Shown here: positions 42,237 to 53,609 of the stretch, piece after piece | Position numbering within the stretch: the stretch's first letter is position 1 | Layout of the letters: each line of letters starts with the position of its first letter | From: Limnanthes douglasii subsp. nivea | Lineage: Eukaryota > Streptophyta > Magnoliopsida > Brassicales > Limnanthaceae | Reading direction: 5' to 3' | Assembly (NCBI GenBank): GCA_036936605.1 | Contig: JAUPFV010000003.1 | Location: 106,153,278-106,217,277 of the forward strand | DNA: 64,000 nt | The notes under the pieces: generated by a model | Told to the model about the DNA's origin: nothing | Database searches by the model: none | What the model saw: only the letters and a program-made list of their open reading frames with translations | Translations under genes and position numbers: made by a program

Positions 42237-42770
42237 CTTTATTGTTCTTTAATCTCTTGTTATCCTTTTTGTACTTGTCAAACAAGAACCCTGCTTATTT
42301 TACTTCATCGAATTAATCTAATTGACAAATGTATGTTTATCTCTCATTCTTATCATCCATATAAATTATACAATGTTAACAAACATAATTCCTTAAATAT
42401 GATAATGCACTTTGATATTCACAATATATAACTACAAATTTTAAACATACCACCTTGAATACCGTAGTGCAGTTATTGGACGTTGCACTTCAAAAAATCA
42501 TAGCACGCATGGTGAACGTTGAACTTCGAAAAAACACAATGAATTGTTGAGCGTTGCACTTATAAAAAATCACAATGTATTTATTGAATGTAGTATTTCG
42601 AAAATGGTTGTTTCTTCAAAAAGTCTAATAAACACTTCGGAATATTCGACTCTTAACCAACCTTAAAGATGATTAGTCTTTGATAAGTTGTTAAGATAGT
42701 TTTTAATAAACACTTGTAAACAACCATTGGCCAAAAATGCATTTTATTGATAATATCGAATATGTACATA
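42237..42770. other. Spacer with degenerate tandem repeat, element F
   Basis: AT-rich. About four degenerate copies of a 36-40 bp unit with GTTGCACTT and AAAAAATCACAATG lie at 42465-42607. Equivalent in place to the array of D. Confidence 0.6.
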
Positions 42771-42771
42771 A

Positions 42772-42820
42772 TGCCTCGTTAAAAACTTCATGGCCAACAG
42801 GGTAGGAAAGAGTGCATCGT
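42772..42820 (-). other. Conserved post-pol motif, element F
   Basis: The minus strand reads CACTCTTTCCTACCCTGTTG, then GCCATGAAGTTTTTAACGAG. Counterpart of 33881-33914. Confidence 0.7.
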
Positions 42821-42839
42821 TCAATAATAAAAAATCCAA

Positions 42840-44250
42840 AATACAAAGAAAAATCTATTCCCAATACAACTTTAAATGTCGTATATTCCACGGGTGTTGA
42901 AGCATCCTTCGTTGAAAATCTCAAAGGCGATAAGACCCTGTTTTTATCCTCTCAAGAACCATATAAGGCCTTTTCCAATTTGGATCCATTTTTCTAAGGC
43001 TCTTCTCTTTTGTATGCAAGAATACTTTCTCAACACTTTATGGCCTTCTTTAAATTCTCTTCTTTTCACCTTCGAATCATATATGTTCCTCATAGGAGTC
43101 TAATAATGGATCACATTTAAATGAGCTCGAACTCTTTTCTCCTCAATCAAATATAAATTCGCCCTTTTAGCTTCATCATTGAATGTTTCAGAATATTGAT
43201 TTATTCTAAAGAAAAATGGCGTTGTAGATTCTATGGGGCTAACTACATCCATTCCGTATGCTAAGGCACATGGAGTATCTTTTGTAGCCTCCATGAGAGT
43301 TGTCTGATAAGCCCAAAGCACCTCTCGTAAATAATTTGGCCATTTTCTTGTTGCCCCTGTCAATTTTTTTTCAAGCCATCCAAAATGGTTCTGTTTGTCA
43401 CCTCGACTTGTCCATTAGCTTGAAGATAAAAATGCGTCGAAAAACATTGCTGAATTCCTTTCGACGTACAAAATGAAACCATTTTTTTATTATTAAACTC
43501 AGGGCCATTATCTGGTTTAATTCTTCGTGGAATGCTGAAACGACAACAAATACTATTCACAATAAACTTGATTGCATCATTTGCCTTTGTTCCAGATAGT
43601 GGTTCTGCCGCGGCCCATTTTAGGGAATAATCCACTGCTACAATTATCATTTGCCTTCCATAAGCCATTGGCAAAGGCCCCACTAGATAAATCCCTCATC
43701 TATCAAATGGTATAGCCTCAGTTATAGACATAAGTGTTACTGTCGGCCTATGAATAGCATTAGCAAATCTTTGACAAGTATCACAACTTCGAACTAAATT
43801 TTTAGCATCATTCATGATTGTAGTCCAATAGAATCCCGCAAGTAAAACTTATCGTGATAAAACTTTAAACCCGCAATGAGCTGACCCTTCACCATCATGC
43901 AATTCTGATAAAACCTTCCGTGATTGTTGCTTGTCTAGACATCGTAACAATGACCTGCTTAATGCTTTTCATACAATATTTCATTTAACACTATGTATCC
44001 GAAGTCTTTACCTCTCAATTTTTTGCCAACCTTGTATCATCTGGTAATATTCCTTGTGTCAAAAAATTAAGAATATATGCTCGCCAATCTCCTCGAATTG
44101 CATTAGATGTGACACAGAACTCCTCTATACATTCACACTGACTGGAATGAGTAACAATTAAAGGATTTTCTTGTAGAAAAATCCAAGGATATTCCTCCTT
44201 ATAAGCAATATGTCTAAAGAATCAGCCACCATGTTACTTTCTCGACCAAT
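42840..44250 (-). pseudogene. Integrase of element F
   Basis: Zinc-binding region near 44020-43780 (DTCQRFANAI-like, minus). The core ORF 43683-43360 has MIIVAVDYSLKWAAAEPLSG (Asp), RIKPDNGPEFNN (Asp) and NGQVEVTNRT (Glu), so the DDE triad is intact. The next ORF, 43363-43100, has LREVLWAYQTTLMEATKDTP and YGMDVVSPIES. A basic C-terminus runs to about 42850. The enzyme would insert element DNA, but frame breaks at 43360 and 43100 disable it. Confidence 0.87.
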
Positions 44251-44990
44251 ATATTCAACAACAACATTATCGAATAACAACATTAAATTCCGAAGTTCCC
44301 GAAGATATAAAATCAAACGGTCCTTTCTTGCCTCGAAAAATCTAGATACCTGATTTGCTTAACAACTGAGAATCCGTTTCTAAGCGTACTGAAGTTGTTC
44401 CACATATTTTTTGCAAATCTTAAACCTGCCAAAGCAGCTTCGTATTCAGCTTCATTATTCGAAGCGTGAAAATCAAATGTAATAGATTGAATCATCGTTT
44501 CTCCAGTTGGAGCTACTAACTGAACCTCAGCACTGCACCCTGAAACACTAGACCCTCCATTTATTCGAACAATCCACCTCAAATTTACTAGTTCGTTATC
44601 TTTACTTTCTTTCATATCCGATCTGCTCAAATGGAATTCAACAAAAAAATCTACCAATGCTTCAGCTTTCATTGCAGTTCGAGATGTGAACAAAATATCA
44701 TAATCCCCCAACTCAACTGACCACTTGGTCATTCTCCCCGAAATATCACGTCGTTGTAAAACATTTTTCGACGGGAATGAAGTTTGGACTTCAATAGTGT
44801 GAGCTTGAAAATAGGGGGAATTTTCCTAACAGCAATCACCAATGCTAACGCTAACTTTTCCAGTTTCAAATACCTCTTTTGTGCTGCAAGTAGACTTTTA
44901 CTGATATAGTAAACTGGCTTCAGAATACCTGAATCTTCACTTATCAACATCGCGCTTAGTGCAAAATCTGATACCGCAATGTACAAAAAG
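44251..44990 (-). pseudogene. Dual RNase H region of element F
   Basis: First domain (44986-44729): MYIAVSDFALSAMLI, YYISKSLLAAQKRYLKLEKL, ALALVIAVRK. Second part (44732-44313): MTKWSVELGDYDILF, VDFFVEFH, VRINGGSSVSG (in place of DGSS), FDFHASNNEAEYEAALAGLRF. Two RNase H modules in a row mark the Tat lineage. The first catalytic Asp of the second domain reads Asn. Confidence 0.82.
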
Positions 44991-46050
44991 AGCTTCTTTC
45001 CATTTTTGAGGTTTTGAAAATATTTTTGGTGATGATAACAAATTCTTTATATTTGTGAATGCTGCCTTACACTCCGATGTCCATTCAAATCTGTTTGGTC
45101 CTCGTAAAACTTGAATGAAAGGAAAGAATTTATCAAAAAATCTAGAAATAAATCGGTTAAGTGTTGTTAACCTTCATGTCAAAATTTACACTTCTTTAAT
45201 AGATCGAGGTGAATTCATCGCTATCAGGGCTTTCAATTGTTCTGGGTCAGCTTCTATTCCTCTTTCACTAATAACATAGCCCAAAAACTTCCCTGACCAA
45301 ACTCCGAAGGTGTACTTTTTAGGATTCAGCTTTAACCTGATTGCCCTTAAATTCAAAAATGCTTCCTATAAATCTTCAAGATGCACATCATCCTTCCAAA
45401 AAATTTACTACCATATTGTCTATATATACTTCTATATTTTTCCGATCTGAGTAGGAAGAGTGTTATTCATCAATCTTTGATAAGTGGCTCCTGTATTTTT
45501 CAATCCAAAGATAATAACCTTATAACAATGTAACCCTCTATCAGTTATGAATGTCGTACATTCTTGATCTTTTGGGTCCATCTGAATCTGATTGTATCCT
45601 ACAAAAGCGTCCATGAATGTTAGTATTTTATTTCCCGAGGTAGAATCAATCAATTGATCTATTTGAGGAACATGAAATCGATCTTTAGGACAGGCTCGAT
45701 TCAAGTCTGTAAAATCCACACACATTCTCCACTTCCCATTATTCTTTTTGACCACTACCCGATTTTCCATCCACAAAGGATATTGTGACTCCCTTATGTG
45801 TTCGACCCTTAATAACCGTTCCACCTCCGAAACAATTGTTTCTACTTTCTCCGAAGAGAATGCTCTTCTTTTCTGAATCACTGGCTTCACCTTCGGATCA
45901 ATAGTCAAACTATGACGAATCACCTCGATTGGTACTCCTATTAGATCCTCTGTTTTCCAAAAGAAAACGTTCAAATTAACAAATAAAAATTCCAGTAGTT
46001 GTTGGCGTAAAATTGGGGTCAGTAACGTTCCGATTCGAAGCACTCTTCCT
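44991..46050 (-). pseudogene. Reverse transcriptase of element F
   Basis: Open 46043-45432: HIRESQYPLWMENRVVVKK, WRMCVDFTDLNRACPKDRF, PQIDQLIDSTSGNKILTFM, GYNQIQMDPKDQECTTFIT, YKVIIFGLKNTGATYQRL. The catalytic box near 45425-45410 reads VYIDNM (second Asp changed to Asn). The thumb continues with frame breaks to about 44990. Family identity is beyond doubt. Confidence 0.88.
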
Positions 46051-46790
46051 TCCGAAAACGTAAACTCTTCTATTTCTTCACTTAATGTTAAAGACCATGG
46101 GGTTTCCGTCGGATCGTCAAATCTTTCTTCAACATCTGAGGTTAATCCCTCTGGCTGCTATTCATGCATTAAATCTCCACTATTAGCTCCTCAAATTCGA
46201 AGCACAATGTCATAACATTCTCTAGCTACTTTCCGGTCGCCTCGAACGACCCCAAATTGATCCCTTACAACATACTTGAAATATTGGTGAACTGTTGACA
46301 CAACCCCATACATTCTAGAAAGCCATGACCTTCCAAAAATAGTGTTGTAGCTTGTGGGGCAGTCAACAATGCTCCATTTTCCTAAACTCACTTCTCCCTC
46401 GAATTCCCCAATCACACGAGTTGTTACTCCCGTAAATATTATAATTGTTCATTCTGATTGAGAAATTCGAGGTGGATTTGGCATTCTATCATAAGTTAAT
46501 TTAAAAAGGACATTCGAGGTGGATTTGGCATTCGAGTTGTTACTCTCGTAAACATTAGCAGAACTGCCAGTGTCAATAAGCACACGTCAAATTTTGATGC
46601 CACCCACCTTTGCACCAATAACCACTACGTCTTCATGTGGCCCTGCTGTTCCCCGCAGACCATCCTCATCGAATAGGATGAAAGGAATGACCTTTTTCCC
46701 ATACAAATGTGTGGATATTTTCCCTTTAATTTGGGTTGTCAAATTCACAACATGCCTCTTCCTCGAACTATCAGAGTTACCGGTCATTTA
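46051..46790 (-). pseudogene. Aspartic protease of element F
   Basis: Minus strand: FDEDGLRGTAGPHEDVVVIG (46690-46620), a stop, then VLIDTGSSANVY near 46590-46550 with the active site intact, then CPTSYNTIFGRSWLSRM near 46350-46300. Between them lies a filler with two copies each of GAGTTGTTACTCYCGTAAAY (46418 and 46534) and ATTCGAGGTGGATTTGGCAT (46464 and 46512), a local duplication that disrupts the fold. Confidence 0.83.
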
Positions 46791-47680
46791 ATCGCCTCCA
46801 AAAATGGCTAACGACTCAAAAAAATTGCATAAATCTCGCACACACCCCTTTTCTATCGGCTCTTCAACTGCCATCAAAATCAACATGTTTGGATCATTCT
46901 CCACATATTCCAAAGAAGCATAATATTCTTCAGCTTTTGAATCTAAAATCATTAAATTCTCAGATGGCGCAGTTGGATTAGCCTTCGAAGTTGACGCTGC
47001 ATTTTTCAAATTGCTCCCTTATGACTTCACATAAGTCAAGAGCTTCCCATTTTCGATCAAGATCTGAACCTCCTTTTTCAACGTAATGCAATCATTGGTA
47101 TCATGTACGATGTTATTATATACAAACTGATCATCAGTTCTCATTATTATATACAAATTTTGATCAGTCTCAACATACTGATTCGAGGTGTTCTCTTCAC
47201 ACCACGTAGAACGAGGAAAGTTGTCCATTTTCGATTTGTGTTCTTATTTTTCCTTCCTCGATTGTTCTCTTTCTGGTTCCTCTTTCGAAGAACTCATATA
47301 TCGTTTAAAGCCTTAAGCAAATCTTTCTACCTCTTCATCACTAGAGGTTATATACTTATGCTTATATTTTTTTCCTTTGCGAGAGGAATAACGCTCTTTA
47401 AGAGATTCGAAGCGCGCTTTATTATGTTCACTTCTAGCATGCCTACCGGCACAAGATCGATCAGATTGATATCCACTATTAACTTTCTCGTTTTTTGTCT
47501 CACCTCGAATTTGAGCTTCGCCGAGTGAATTTCTTGTTCTCTTTGTTCATATTTTTTGTTAAGCATATTTATTTTGTCTAAAAGTTTATTCATACGCATC
47601 TGAATGTCTGATTGAATTTGGATCGTAGTTGATACATCCAGCATGTTTTCATTTCTTTGCAAATCATCTTTTTAATGTTT
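46788..47680 (-). pseudogene. gag of element F, C-terminal and middle parts
   Basis: Minus strand: a charged segment 47662-47348 (MRMNKLLDKINMLNKKYEQR, coiled coil), a knuckle remnant HDTNDCITLKKEVQILIENG near 47110-47050, and a linker to protease (47009-46788) with FFESLAIFGGD. The typical PF03732 block is not visible, so part of gag has been lost. Confidence 0.7.
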
Positions 47681-47790
47681 CCATCACTGATGGAATGACG
47701 GATTGTTTCGGGATTCATTATATGAAATTCAAACGGAAAAACAAGAAGATTGTATTAAAATTTGAACAGACAAGTCAGTGATTCTTAATC

Positions 47791-47809
47791 GTCCCTAGTG
47801 AAGTCGCCA
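47791..47809 (-). other. Element F primer binding site (tRNA-Arg)
   Basis: The minus strand reads TGGCGACTTCACTAGGGAC, 3 nt from the 5' LTR. It resembles the complement of the 3' end of tRNA-Arg(ACG) (TGGCGACTCCGCTGGGG) with three mismatches. It is a different arginine tRNA from that used by E. Confidence 0.7.
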
Positions 47810-47812
47810 ATT

Positions 47813-48113
47813 TAATGAGTTCAGTTATTAAGAATGTTGTCTTAGGAAAAATTAATACATGAATTCTAGAGAGAGAGAGGGAAAGATTTTTTAGAGAGAG
47901 AAAATCAGAGCACAATTGAGTTAGATCAAAAAATATTCAACCCCTTTATTAGTTCAGCCTTGCCCTTTATATAGAGGCGCTAAGACTCAGCTTCAAACTG
48001 AAAACGGTAGGGATAAAATTACCCTTAGTCCTCAATAGAATTACATAGTCATAATTGTTCTACTAAAATTATATTATTTACATTTTAGTCCTTAAATTCC
48101 GACTTCCATATCA
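47813..48113 (-). repeat. Element F 5' LTR (301 bp)
   Basis: Pairs with 38340-38656; shorter by two small deletions. TATA box (minus) at 47975-47966. Confidence 0.92.
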
Positions 48114-48450
48114 GTATCCCACATAGCATCCATAAAATACAGCAATATGTTCCCCAACGTCAAATCTACTAGTTGGTCAATTCGTGGTATTGGGAAAGGG
48201 TTTTTAGAGCATGACATGTTAAGGTCGGTAAAATCCACATACCTTCTCCATTTTCCGCTCTTCTTCTTGACCATAACTGGATCGGCTGTCCACATCGGGC
48301 ACTGGGATTCTCGGATATGCCCCACTTTTTCCAGTCCATCCACCTCGACAATAATTGCCTCTACTTTCTCCTGAGAAAAAGACTGTCACTTTTAAATTAC
48401 GGGTAAGATGTTCCATCGTCTGGCAAGAATGTGACATGTTACACTATCAG
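48114..48450 (-). pseudogene. RT N-terminal part of element D
   Basis: 48114-48118 is the right target duplication of F (GTATC). On the minus strand beyond it: GHIRESQCPMWTADPVMVKKK, WRRYVDFTDLNMSC, PRIDQLVDLTLGNILLYFM, ending DAMW at the insertion point. The continuation is at 38334 and below. Confidence 0.83.
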
Positions 48451-49690
48451 GGACCCCTGTTATATCTTCCGAACATCACACGAATAAACACAATCTTTTC
48501 TTAAGAAAATAAATCAACCTTTCCCGAATCTCAAACGACAAATTCGTTCCAATTTTCTAAATCCTCCCTTTAGGGAACTCGTGGTTCTCGCAGTTAATAA
48601 TCTGGGAGTCTCCCTATGATCATCTATGGGATCCGACCCTGAATTTGACCCCATTAATTTTTAATCTTTCACTTGTTCTAGTTCATTGTCGGCTTTCGAC
48701 GTTAGAGCCGTTTGGTAACATTCCCTAACCGTTTTCTAGCTGCTTCGAACTGTTTACAAGTTAATACCGATCACACCTTAGAAAACTGGTGGACAGTCGA
48801 CGCCACCACGTGCATTCTAGACAGCCAGGATCTGCCTAAGATGGCATTATACGAAGTCACTGCATCAACAACCACAAAAATGTTGTTACATCTTTCTTGA
48901 ATGACCCCCGACCCAGTTGTACTACTCCATCAAACTCTCCAACTACTTCGGTCGTAGCTCCTGTAAAACCTATAATGGTTTGCTCCGATCTTAAAATAAC
49001 CGGAGGTTTCTAGAACTTTACATATGTTTTCATAAAAATTATGTTCTATGAGCTTCCCGTATCAATCACCACTCTTCGTACCTCATCACCTGCAATTGTG
49101 ACCACAATTACCACTGCATTTTCATGTGGTCTGACAATGTCCCTCATATCATCGTCATTAAAAATACATTATGCGGGACAGATTCCTGTATAGGTAGGGA
49201 GATGAACCCACTAGGCTCACCATGTGTCTCTTTCGGGAGAAATTTTAAATTTCTGCCGTAGAGTCGCCTCCAAAGATAGTTAGTGATTCAAAAAATATAC
49301 ACAAGTCACTAACCTTTTCTTTTACTGTCGGGAATTATTTCCTCCACAATATTGATTATATTCTGATCCGCATTGGGGTCTAATTACTCTGAAGATACAT
49401 CGAATAGGTCACTAATCTCATAAATAACCATTGAAGTTTCCTGCTTCGGTATAGTCACAATCTCTTTAACCCCAACAATATGTTGAGCTTGCTTCTTCAC
49501 AAACGTTGTCAACTTTCCATTCTCAATTAGTGTATAAATTTATTTCTTTAACGCGATACAGTCTTACGTACCATGCTCCACATCTTTATGATATTTGCAG
49601 TATTGGTTATTGCGATTTTCTTGGGAGATTTGGATAGGAACAGTTTCAAAAAATAGACAAGTTTCTTGGTTTTTTTGAAAATATTAACGT
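48451..49690 (-). pseudogene. Protease and gag C-terminus of element D
   Basis: Minus strand: CCHC-type knuckle CKYHKDVEHGT-stop-DC near 49610-49560, then ALKK and LIENGKLTTFVKK (matching F and H). Protease follows with VVIDTGSS at 49070-49048. A RECYQTALTSKA block near 48725-48690 matches the end of protease in E and F. The frame is lost repeatedly. The N-terminal gag domain is missing beyond 49690. Confidence 0.72.
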
Positions 49691-50824
49691 ACACTTAATC
49701 AAATCAGTAAAATGAGCAGGTCAAACCACTTGTTTAATATAGGTTTGGTAGTGGCTTGAGCACTTACTATATGATTGTTAAACTTGCTCGTGAGGGATGC
49801 GAACCTAATGCTTTTGGCTATAATTTACATGTCGTCGAGTATATCTTTGCTATAAATGAGCCACCACCTCGGGTGCATGGCCTTTGAAAGTTTATGAGAA
49901 CGTGCGGCAAAGCAATTTGTCATCGTTATCGAAATTTAAAATGAAGTTTTGAACAACTCTAAAATGGCTGTCCGGCTTAGGCAAATGCCCTGAAAGGATT
50001 TCATTAGAAAACGGTGATGACCTCCAGTAATGCCTGACCCTGACTACTTTATTTCCAAGACCTTTTACAGGGGTTGCAAAAAATCCTTCATCGTTTGGGT
50101 TAACAAATTAGTTGTTGATCCGGAACCTGTGAGTCTAATTTCCCGATAAGATTTAGAGATGTGGCATAGTCGTTTGCTCTATTCTATTAACCATGATTGC
50201 CCTGTCTTTGTCCACGGAGGTGGGAGTCATTTTATCGATATTGTTCTCGTTGTGTTTGAAAATTCTTGACCGACGAGACATGTGACGTTAGATCTCTTGT
50301 TTCATTAAAATATTTTTCTCATTCTTATGGCGTCGTTATTCACGGTATGGGGATGAGGATTAATCAGAATCATAATCGGAGAATCATTATGCTCTCGTGT
50401 ATATGTGTACCCTACCTTCTTATCATTTCTTAACAACCCACTATTATGTCGTCGAAGCCGGGCCCGACCGTGACCATGATCTTCTTCTTCTTGACCCTGA
50501 CTGTGATTTTATTCTCTATCTGTATCATGTGATCATTCTCTGTGAACTCCCGAGATATTTATTTTGTCAGCTAAAGCCGTTTCTTTCTCAGCGTTGAGCG
50601 TATCTATATCGTCCAACAGTTCTTGCATTGTCACAATAACGGTCCACCGTTTACGTCGCCCATGTCCATATTAATCGTGATCGTGAGGTTTTCCTTCAAG
50701 TCGATGGTCCTCGGAATAAGAGACAATTCTGATGACGTCTAGACCCACCGTTCTATCCTCTACGGTATATATGTTCATCTCTCTTTAATTTATGATTTGG
50801 GAGAACCTGTCACCGGGTATCACT
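49691..50824. other. Unassigned DNA between D and the right half of G
   Basis: No domain recognised on either strand. The minus strand near 50640-50400 gives MQELLDDIDTLNAEKETALADK, a charged helix as in gag N-termini. The + strand near 49770 reads MIVKLAREGCEPNAFGYNL, faintly PPR-like. Either could be chance. The D 5' LTR would be expected here but no copy of its 3' LTR sequence is seen. The G pol from late protease to mid RT is also missing. Confidence 0.35.
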
Positions 50825-53520
50825 TCAGTTTAGATGTAATATCAAGAAACAAAATGATATTTTGTATGAATGTTTTTTCGGAATATAATGAAATACAAAT
50901 GTGACATAAGAACCAAATAGAACTTTCATCACCAAACGCGGGCCACATGTTATAGAGTAATGCCCTTTGGATTTAAGAGTTTTAGAGAAACCTAACAAAT
51001 GCCATTGAACAAGATCTCTGCAACTCGGCTGGGCCAAAACACACAAGCCTATATTGATGATATATTGGTAACAAGATTTCATGAAGAAGATCGCATAATA
51101 TATATCTTTGAGACGTTTCACAACCTCGAACAAGTAGTTCTTAAATTGAACCCAAGAAAGTGAACCTTTAGTGTACGGTCTGACGTGGTTCTTGGGCTAC
51201 ATGGTTAGTTACAGACCAATCGATGCATATCAAATATAGCTTGCTAATCCGGCAGCAATGTTCTGAAGGGTAGCAACACTTAACAAATTATTATCAAGAT
51301 CTTCAAACAAGTGTCAGCCCTTATTCTAAGTCCTTAGATAAGCATGAACATTCTAATGGATTCCAGTATTTTATTAAGCATTCAAAACATATAAAAAAAT
51401 ACTTCCCTTGAAGTGTCAACCAAGCCTCGGCCTAAAGAAACCTTGTAATGTACCTTGTAGTCTCGGACTATGCAGCCAGTGCAATACTAATCAAGGAGGA
51501 AGGAAAGGACTCTAAAGTAGTCTATTATATAAGTAAATCTCTATTACCAACTGAAAATATGTATTTACAGTTAGAGAAACTTTTTTAACATTAGTAGTTG
51601 CGATTATGAAATTGAGACCCTATTTTCAAACACACTTTATAATTGTTAGAACTTCCTTACCTTTAAAAATGTATTACGAAATCCTAATGTGTCAGAAAGA
51701 TTAACCAAATTGTTAGTAGATTTAAGGGATTCTGATACTGACTTTGAGCCGAGAACAACAATCAAAGCCCACACATTAGTATATTTTTTAATACAATGCC
51801 AAACCGAGATTTCACCAAAGGATGAATCAGAAGATATATGAAGAGTCATAACTAATAGAATAAACAATAACTAATGCTTAGAGCATTATATTCTCAATAC
51901 ATGATATCCTAAATCAATCCATAAATTTTGTAGTTTCAGCATCGAACAATGACGGTGAATACAAAGTTACAACCATAGGAATTCGGCTAGCAAATATTTA
52001 TAGATAAAAACAGATAAAACTCTCAATTAACTATTTTATTAGTTACCAACCATGTATCAAGGCAGGCTAAAACGTAAAATGAGAACATAAATCAATACCT
52101 AAAAGAGTTACAGTGATCAATTTCAATATTTGGATATGTGAGATTCAAGCAAGTCCCAAAAGCCGAGAACTCATCAGTTAATGTGCTTGCATCTTCGGCA
52201 TGTACATTGACGCCTTGAACAATCCTCTATGAAGAACCTTATATTACATTACCCAACCAATATTTCTCGAATTCTAAGTCCATAGAAGTGGTGGTAATAA
52301 AAGGTTAAGAAGATTAATAAGATTCTAAAATTTCAATCAAGAAGTATTTGATGGAAACGGTGCTCCCTAAAAAGGAAAAAATGAAGCATGAAAGATAAAG
52401 AGAAAGCCAACAAGATTTTTTTATAATTTTGACATACTTTATAAAAAAGGTCTAACCAAACCATTAATTCAAAGCTTAGGTGCAGATGAAGCAACTACGT
52501 TATGGATATAAATTATTTTACCAAGGAACCATGATCCAAAGATACTACTCGTCAACCATTACGGAATATGTGAAGAAAAATTAAAACAAGGTAACATGTG
52601 CCATGGATTCAAATATCCTATACAAGTCTCATTAATACTATTACAGACAATAACTGAGGCAATCACATCGATATGTTAGGTTTGGATATTATGGGACTTT
52701 TACCATTTGTTTCAGGAGGAATAAAGTTCATCATAGTTGTTGTAGACTGCTTATCAAAGTAGGTGGAAGCACAATCATTCCAAAATATCACGACAACGGT
52801 GGAAATATTATATTTAAAAGTAAACATATGTTACTGGTATGGAATTATGAGAGTTATTGCTATCGATAATGGGATCGGTTCCAAAACGATATTGTCACAA
52901 TGTTATGCGCTAAAAAAAGAATAAAAAAAATCTTATCTACACCCTTGCTTCATCAGTCCAATTGTCAAGTTGAATTGACAAACATACCGATAGTAGTGGA
53001 GATCAAAATTATATTAAAAAGAGAAGCTGAGACCTGACCGTAACAAGATGTATTATGGTCATAGCAAACCACACTTAGAAATTCCACATAAGAGACATCA
53101 TTTTCCATAGTGTATGGAATTATTTCTCTAGCCGAGATATGTATGAAATCTCATAGGATGACAACATATGATGAAGTAAATAATGCACAAGACCAAAGAT
53201 CAGAGATAGTGATTGAAAAACAAATTCAAAATACGTCTTCGGTTAGAGAATTACAAGGTACTAATAAATAGTATATATGTAACTTAAAAGTTTGGTTCAT
53301 AACTTTTAAACCATGAGATAAGGTGCTAAGAAGAGTTTTTTTTCACACCAAAGAAAACATGCTCCGCAAATTGGCTCCAAATTGGGAAAGCCCATTCATG
53401 GTTGAGGCCAAGGTGAAACCAGGATGTTACAAGTTCATTGATGCATAAGGAAACAAAGTTCAGCAATCCTCGAATATATAACATTTAAAGCTCTATCATA
53501 GTCCTTCTGAATAAAATCTT
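50825..53520 (+). pseudogene. Element G, right part: RT, RNase H and integrase
   Basis: Highly decayed + strand pol. RT traces near 50860-51220 (FSEYNEIQM, then LGYMVSYRPIDA). RNase H with VVAIMKLRPYFQTHFIIVRT near 51595-51660 and SASNNDGEYKV near 51940-51970. Integrase with GLDIMGLLP-like sequence near 52680-52710, VVDCLSK near 52740 and an IDNG block near 52865. The end GCYKF...DAEGNKVQ lies near 53420-53460. Joined in order after 22646 it is the natural continuation of the G gag-protease, with the late protease to mid-RT part missing. No frame longer than about 75 codons survives. Confidence 0.65.
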
Positions 53521-53569
53521 GTAACTTACTACTCATGTAAAATATATTTATTAAATCATAGGGATGCAC

Positions 53570-53609
53570 TATTCCTATCTTGGTGGCGCGAGAAGGTTTT
53601 AAAGAGGCC
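53570..53609 (+). other. Conserved post-pol motif, element G
   Basis: CACTATTCCTATCTTGGTGG, then CGCGAGAAGGTTTTAAAGAG. Same position and sequence as 33881-33914. Confidence 0.72.

Larger units (their letters stand above)
38340..48113 (-). mobile_element. Element F: full-length Tat-lineage retrotransposon
   Basis: 9774 bp with LTRs at 38340-38656 (317 bp) and 47813-48113 (301 bp), about 90 % identical outside small indels. It has a tRNA-Arg primer site, gag, protease, RT, dual RNase H, integrase, post-pol motif, tandem repeats, antisense ORF and polypurine tract, with 5 bp target duplications. It inserted into RT of D, between MDAMW and the following YN codons. This is the most complete gypsy element here, but every ORF has breaks. 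Confidence 0.93.
22647..49690 (-). mobile_element. Element D: Tat-lineage Ty3/gypsy, split by E and F
   Basis: Minus-strand element inserted between the two halves of G. Its own sequence is 22647-30282, 37188-38339 and 48114-49690. In coding order: gag C-terminus and protease (49690-48450), RT (48450-48114 then 38339-37950), RNase H (37950-37188 then 30282-30000), integrase (30000-28680), post-pol motif, tandem repeats, the antisense ORF on + (24703-27804) and the 3' LTR (24009-22647). The 5' LTR and gag N-terminus are missing or unrecognisable. E and F inserted cleanly, each with a 5 bp target duplication. Confidence 0.87.

Noticed and set aside
47103..47528. 141-codon plus-strand ORF rich in Phe and Leu
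   Set aside because: It is the reverse strand of the element F gag coiled-coil region, which has the meaningful reading on minus.
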